Source of the DNA: Bradyrhizobium sp. BR 10289
GTDB taxonomy: Bacteria > Pseudomonadota > Alphaproteobacteria > Rhizobiales > Xanthobacteraceae
NCBI RefSeq assembly: GCF_019455385.1
Contig: NZ_JACOFR010000005.1
Coordinates: forward strand, 1-64,000
Direction of reading: 5' to 3'
DNA: 64,000 nt
Part shown: positions 61,389 through 64,000 of the stretch, piece by piece
Position numbering within the stretch: the stretch's first letter is position 1
Layout: each line of letters begins with the position of its first letter
The notes under the pieces: model-generated
The model's database searches: none
What the model was told of the DNA's origin: nothing
What the model saw: only the letters and a program-made list of their open reading frames with translations
Made by a program: the position numbers and the translations under genes

Positions 61389-62284
61389 CAGAGGTCCTCC
61401 CTCAAGCCCTTGAAAAACGGATGCCGCAATTTGCCCTCGGCGGACTTGGCGCGATACTCGATCTCCGCGAGCAGCTTCGGCTCCACCCAGATGCCCTTAT
61501 GCGCAATGCGCTTGGCATAGGGTTGCGTCTTCCGAACGAGCGGCTTCAACTTTTTCTGGAGTTCGGCTGCCGACGTCTTGTCGAAGCCGTGATCAACCCT
61601 GCCGGCGTAGATCAGGTCATCGCCCTTGCGGCGTCCGAGATACATGCCATCCCATTTGCCTTCGTCGAGCACGAAGCCGGCAATGGTCAGCGTCTCGCGT
61701 TGCGCGCAGGTTGTCTTGACCCAGTAGTTGCCGCGCCCGCTTGTATAAGGGCTATTCCGTACCTTCGAGACAACGCCTTCAAGGCCGATCTTGCAGGCGT
61801 GGGTGAACATCTCTCGCCCGTCGATCTCGAAACTTTCGCTGAACTGCACATCGGTGCCGGAGACGATCTTCTTGAGCGCGGCCTTGCGCTCGATCAGCGG
61901 CAGCTTGCGAAGGTCGCGGCCGTCCAGATAGAGCAGGTCGAATGCAACGAGCACGATCTTTGAGGATGTGCCTTTTGTTTCGTTCTGAAGCACCGCGAAG
62001 TCGGTCGTACCATCAGCGGCAGGGACGACGACTTCGCCATCGATGATCGCCGAGCCCGCCTTGATGTGCCAGGCATCAGCGGCGACCTTCTTGAAGCGCT
62101 TGGTCCAGTCAAGGCCGCTGCGGGTGAAAACTTTGACGGACTCGTTGGCGAGGTGCACCTGCACGCGATAGCCGTCGAACTTGATTTCGTGAATCCATCT
62201 TTCCCCGGACGGCACCCTCTCGATCGAGGTTGCCATGGCCGGTTTGATAAAGCCGGGGAAGGGCGCCTTGACGCCGATCGCCAC
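61388..62284 (-). CDS. ATP-dependent DNA ligase (LigC/LigD ligase-domain type)
   Basis: A protein of about 298 residues. The adenylated lysine is Lys35 in HEIKFDGYRVQ; further nucleotidyltransferase motifs are AIIDGEVVVP, VAFDLLYLDGRDL, EGVVSKVRNSPY and NYWVKTT. The C-terminal OB fold spans about residues 205-298. It matches the ligase domain of LigD without polymerase or nuclease modules, as in stand-alone LigC enzymes that act in break and gap repair. Start taken at GTG 62284 with CGGAAG upstream; GTG 62335 is possible. Confidence 0.88.
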   Translation of the reverse strand: MAIGVKAPFPGFIKPAMATSIERVPSGERWIHEIKFDGYRVQVHLANESVKVFTRSGLDWTKRFKKVAADAWHIKAGSAIIDGEVVVPAADGTTDFAVLQNETKGTSSKIVLVAFDLLYLDGRDLRKLPLIERKAALKKIVSGTDVQFSESFEIDGREMFTHACKIGLEGVVSKVRNSPYTSGRGNYWVKTTCAQRETLTIAGFVLDEGKWDGMYLGRRKGDDLIYAGRVDHGFDKTSAAELQKKLKPLVRKTQPYAKRIAHKGIWVEPKLLAEIEYRAKSAEGKLRHPFFKGLREDL

Positions 62285-62398
62285 TGACTTCCGATGACGC
62301 TGCGACGCCACTGAACAACTCCACGCAACAAACACTTCGATTCGAATCTTTGCGGCGGGATTCGTTCCGCCGTCTCATGAGGTGCCGGAAGAGCAGAG

Positions 62399-62423
62399 GG
62401 AACCAATTGAATCCCATAGCGTT
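62399..62423 (+). promoter_or_regulatory. EcfG-type general stress promoter
   Basis: GGAAC (62399-62403), 16-bp spacer, CGTT (62420-62423), exact consensus, 24 bp before the DUF3606 gene at 62448. Confidence 0.75.
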
Positions 62424-62447
62424 TCTCACATGCATGGAGGTGCAGCT

Positions 62448-62633
62448 ATGGCGAAAGCGAAAAAGCAGACTGCTCGCGGTCGAAAGCAGGACCGCGCGCG
62501 CGTGGCGGGCGGGCAGAAGTACGAAGTCGCGTACGAAGCAAAGAAGACCGGCCGCTCGGCCTCGGCCGTGAAGAAGGCCGTCAAGAAGGTGGGCAGCAGC
62601 CGGAAGAAGGTCGAGCGCAAGCTGAGCCGCTGA
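62448..62633 (+). CDS. DUF3606 domain protein (copy 2)
   Basis: A 61-residue highly basic protein with a Lys-rich N-terminus (AKAKKQTARGRKQDRARVAG) and the DUF3606 core (KYEVAYEAKKTGRSASAVKK, AVKKVGSSRKKVERKL). GGAGG precedes ATG 62448. It is a paralogue of the 53883 gene with the same promoter type. Non-specific DNA binding is plausible from charge; not shown. Confidence 0.82.
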   Translation: MAKAKKQTARGRKQDRARVAGGQKYEVAYEAKKTGRSASAVKKAVKKVGSSRKKVERKLSR

Positions 62634-62772
62634 TACCTTGAGTTCGTGAGAGTGGTGGAAGCCGGCCGCGTGAGCGACCGGCTTTTTTGCGCCGTCTTCG
62701 CCAAGAATCTCCCCAGCTCAGGAACTGAGTCAGTCACGATGGCATTGGTGCCTGCCGGCTCGCCGCCGAGCT

Positions 62773-62820
62773 GGCGGAGCGGCCCCGGCCATACCCCCAG
62801 CCCCCCTGCAAGCCGGGGCC
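62773..62820 (+). repeat. repeated GC-rich hairpin element (copy B)
   Basis: GGCGGAGCGGCCCCGGCC (62773-62790) is identical to 55445-55462. GGCCCCGGC (62781-62789) pairs with GCCGGGGCC (62812-62820). No T-tract follows here, unlike copy A. Confidence 0.6.
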
Positions 62821-62854
62821 TGCTCTCGCCACTGCGTAGTTGTGGGAGTAGTGT

Positions 62855-63214
62855 ATGCGTTCATCGCCCTCGATCATCCCGACCGACCGCCTCGACCGGG
62901 AGATTTATCTGGTGCTTGAGGACTTTGGCGCGCGCGCCGGCTGCGCCTGGCGCGAGACCGACGAACAGGACACCGACCGCGACACCATCATTCGCGATTT
63001 GCTCTCCGGCCAGTACACCTATCCCGTGCGGATCGTCGCCTTCAACGCCATCGAGGGCCACGCACGCGATGCGACCAGCGAGATCGCAGATGCGCTGGCG
63101 GAAGCGGCCGCCGATAATGCGGAGATCACTCCGGCACTACAGGCGTTCATCACCGCGAATGCGCAACAGCCTTTCTACTTTCAATTGGCACTCCCTCTGC
63201 GTGAATCTGCCTGA
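62855..63214 (+). CDS. conserved small protein of unknown function
   Basis: A 119-residue acidic protein (DREIYLVLEDFGARAGCAWR, then DTIIRDLLSGQYTYPVRIVA, ATSEIADALAEAAADN). A compact alpha/beta fold is likely. Proteins like this occur in many Bradyrhizobium genomes without assigned role. It converges with the membrane-protein gene 16 nt away. Confidence 0.7.
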   Translation: MRSSPSIIPTDRLDREIYLVLEDFGARAGCAWRETDEQDTDRDTIIRDLLSGQYTYPVRIVAFNAIEGHARDATSEIADALAEAAADNAEITPALQAFITANAQQPFYFQLALPLRESA

Positions 63215-63230
63215 GCGATCTTGCATGAGT

Positions 63231-64000
63231 TTAACGACTGCAGGCCGACGGATCGCGCACCGCTGAGGGAGGAATGAACTCAAGCTTCTTGGTGTCTTTT
63301 GCTTCCAGCCAGTAAAATCGGCTCGCTGGATTGACGACGAGCGATCCCGAACTAAAGCTACGAATAATCGCGACGGGGGTACGCGACTGAGTGCCGTCCT
63401 CCTTCAAGCAAGCCAATGGAACTTGCACGCGTGCGTTGAGGATATCCTCCCCATCCTGACCGCCGAGGAAATGTGCAAACAATACTGCGCAAGCTACCAT
63501 TGAAAGATAGAGACCGACTTTTCCCAAAGGCACATTCACTTCGAAGATTGGAGAAGAGACGAACATCAGAAGGACGACAACGATTGAATAAGCCGACACC
63601 CTACTGGGATCATCGCCGATCTCTGGATGGGTTTCTCGGAACCCAGGCACGAACATCATGGCGATGGCAAGAAACGACACGATCCCAAACCCCACCCACC
63701 CGAACCCGGAAATGCCACTCTTCCGTAACTTCTGCGCCCATTCAGGATACCCGGACATATCGCCCCAAAATGGAATGAGAAGTCGACCCGCGAAAATCGA
63801 GATAACAATCGGCCATAGCACCCGCCATTCCGACGCTCTATCCGCCACGGTTGTCGTCGAGATTACGTCAAAGCCGATCGCGTCGCCGTATCCCCATTCG
63901 TATGCATAGGCGGCTATCGCTGCGGTCGACACAGCAAACCCTGAGAAGACTGCCCACTCTTTTCCTGGAAAGATGCTGTCAAAAGCACCCGTGCTTTTTG
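63231..64000 (-). CDS. membrane protein, 5' end outside the window
   Basis: The frame is open from the window edge to TAA at 63231, about 256 residues. Helices include WAVFSGFAVSTAAIAAYAYE near the edge, VLWPIVISIFAGRLLIPF, WVGFGIVSFLAIAMMFVPG, SAYSIVVVLLMFV and VGLYLSMVACAVLFAHFLGG, then a soluble C-terminal domain. Composition is AT-richer than the core genes. No family recognised. A GTG at 63932 is not the likely true start because a hydrophobic frame continues beyond it. Confidence 0.6.
   Translation of the reverse strand, partial: KSTGAFDSIFPGKEWAVFSGFAVSTAAIAAYAYEWGYGDAIGFDVISTTTVADRASEWRVLWPIVISIFAGRLLIPFWGDMSGYPEWAQKLRKSGISGFGWVGFGIVSFLAIAMMFVPGFRETHPEIGDDPSRVSAYSIVVVLLMFVSSPIFEVNVPLGKVGLYLSMVACAVLFAHFLGGQDGEDILNARVQVPLACLKEDGTQSRTPVAIIRSFSSGSLVVNPASRFYWLEAKDTKKLEFIPPSAVRDPSACSR

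Noticed and set aside
62646..63266. A 206-codon Pro/Arg/Ser-rich frame overlapping the gene at 62855
   Set aside because: Out-of-frame shadow of the 119-residue protein, whose acidic, balanced composition is more protein-like.

Overview
The window looks like a chromosomal segment of a Rhizobiales alphaproteobacterium, most likely Bradyrhizobium or a close relative. This is an inference from GC-rich codon use, REP-like hairpins of Bradyrhizobium style, EcfG-type promoters, and product-level resemblance of many genes (DctA, SoxCD, CoxDE-like pair, DUF3606, DUF2934, GcrA family). No rRNA, tRNA, CRISPR array, complete IS element or integrase was recognised.

Region 1 (about 1-28 kb) is a purine/ureide nitrogen-salvage island. 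Genes for DUF3830, allantoinase (PuuE) and a fused OHCU decarboxylase/HIU hydrolase face a xanthine/urate permease and a two-gene xanthine dehydrogenase. An 8-oxoguanine/guanine-type deaminase follows. Two complete BMP-type ABC importers (9.8-14.6 kb and 16.4-22.3 kb), a Tsx-like outer-membrane channel, a cytidine/guanine-deaminase-like enzyme, a biuret-hydrolase homologue, an allantoate amidohydrolase, DctA and formamidase complete the set. Together they would import purines or nucleosides and strip their nitrogen as ammonia; urate oxidase is not in the window.

Region 2 (28-37 kb) holds a CoxE-like VWA protein with a MoxR ATPase, a quinone oxidoreductase, and a phage-like regulatory module. 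The module is an S24/LexA-like repressor flanked by four copies of a TTCCG-N5-CGGAA-type palindrome, with a GcrA-family regulator and a helical DNA-binding-like protein downstream. A small secreted protein, a gene remnant and a phasin follow.

Region 3 (37-53 kb) is mixed metabolism and envelope functions: cytochrome c, an alpha/beta hydrolase, a TpsB transporter next to a FecR-domain protein and a CHASE2-PAS-GGDEF-EAL protein, arginase, SoxCD, an enolase-superfamily enzyme, a divergent Nramp transporter, a PhyH-type oxygenase and a Crp/Fnr regulator.

Region 4 (53-64 kb) is rich in very small genes (29-110 aa). Several have matches to the EcfG general-stress promoter (GGAAC-N16/17-(C)GTT). 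It also carries two promoter-plus-terminator mini-elements and paired GC-rich hairpins. The right end (58.4-64 kb) is accessory in character: an AT-richer P-loop ATPase of unknown role, an SRAP-family DNA-crosslink protein, a Zn-ribbon protein, an ATP-dependent DNA ligase and a membrane protein that runs off the window.
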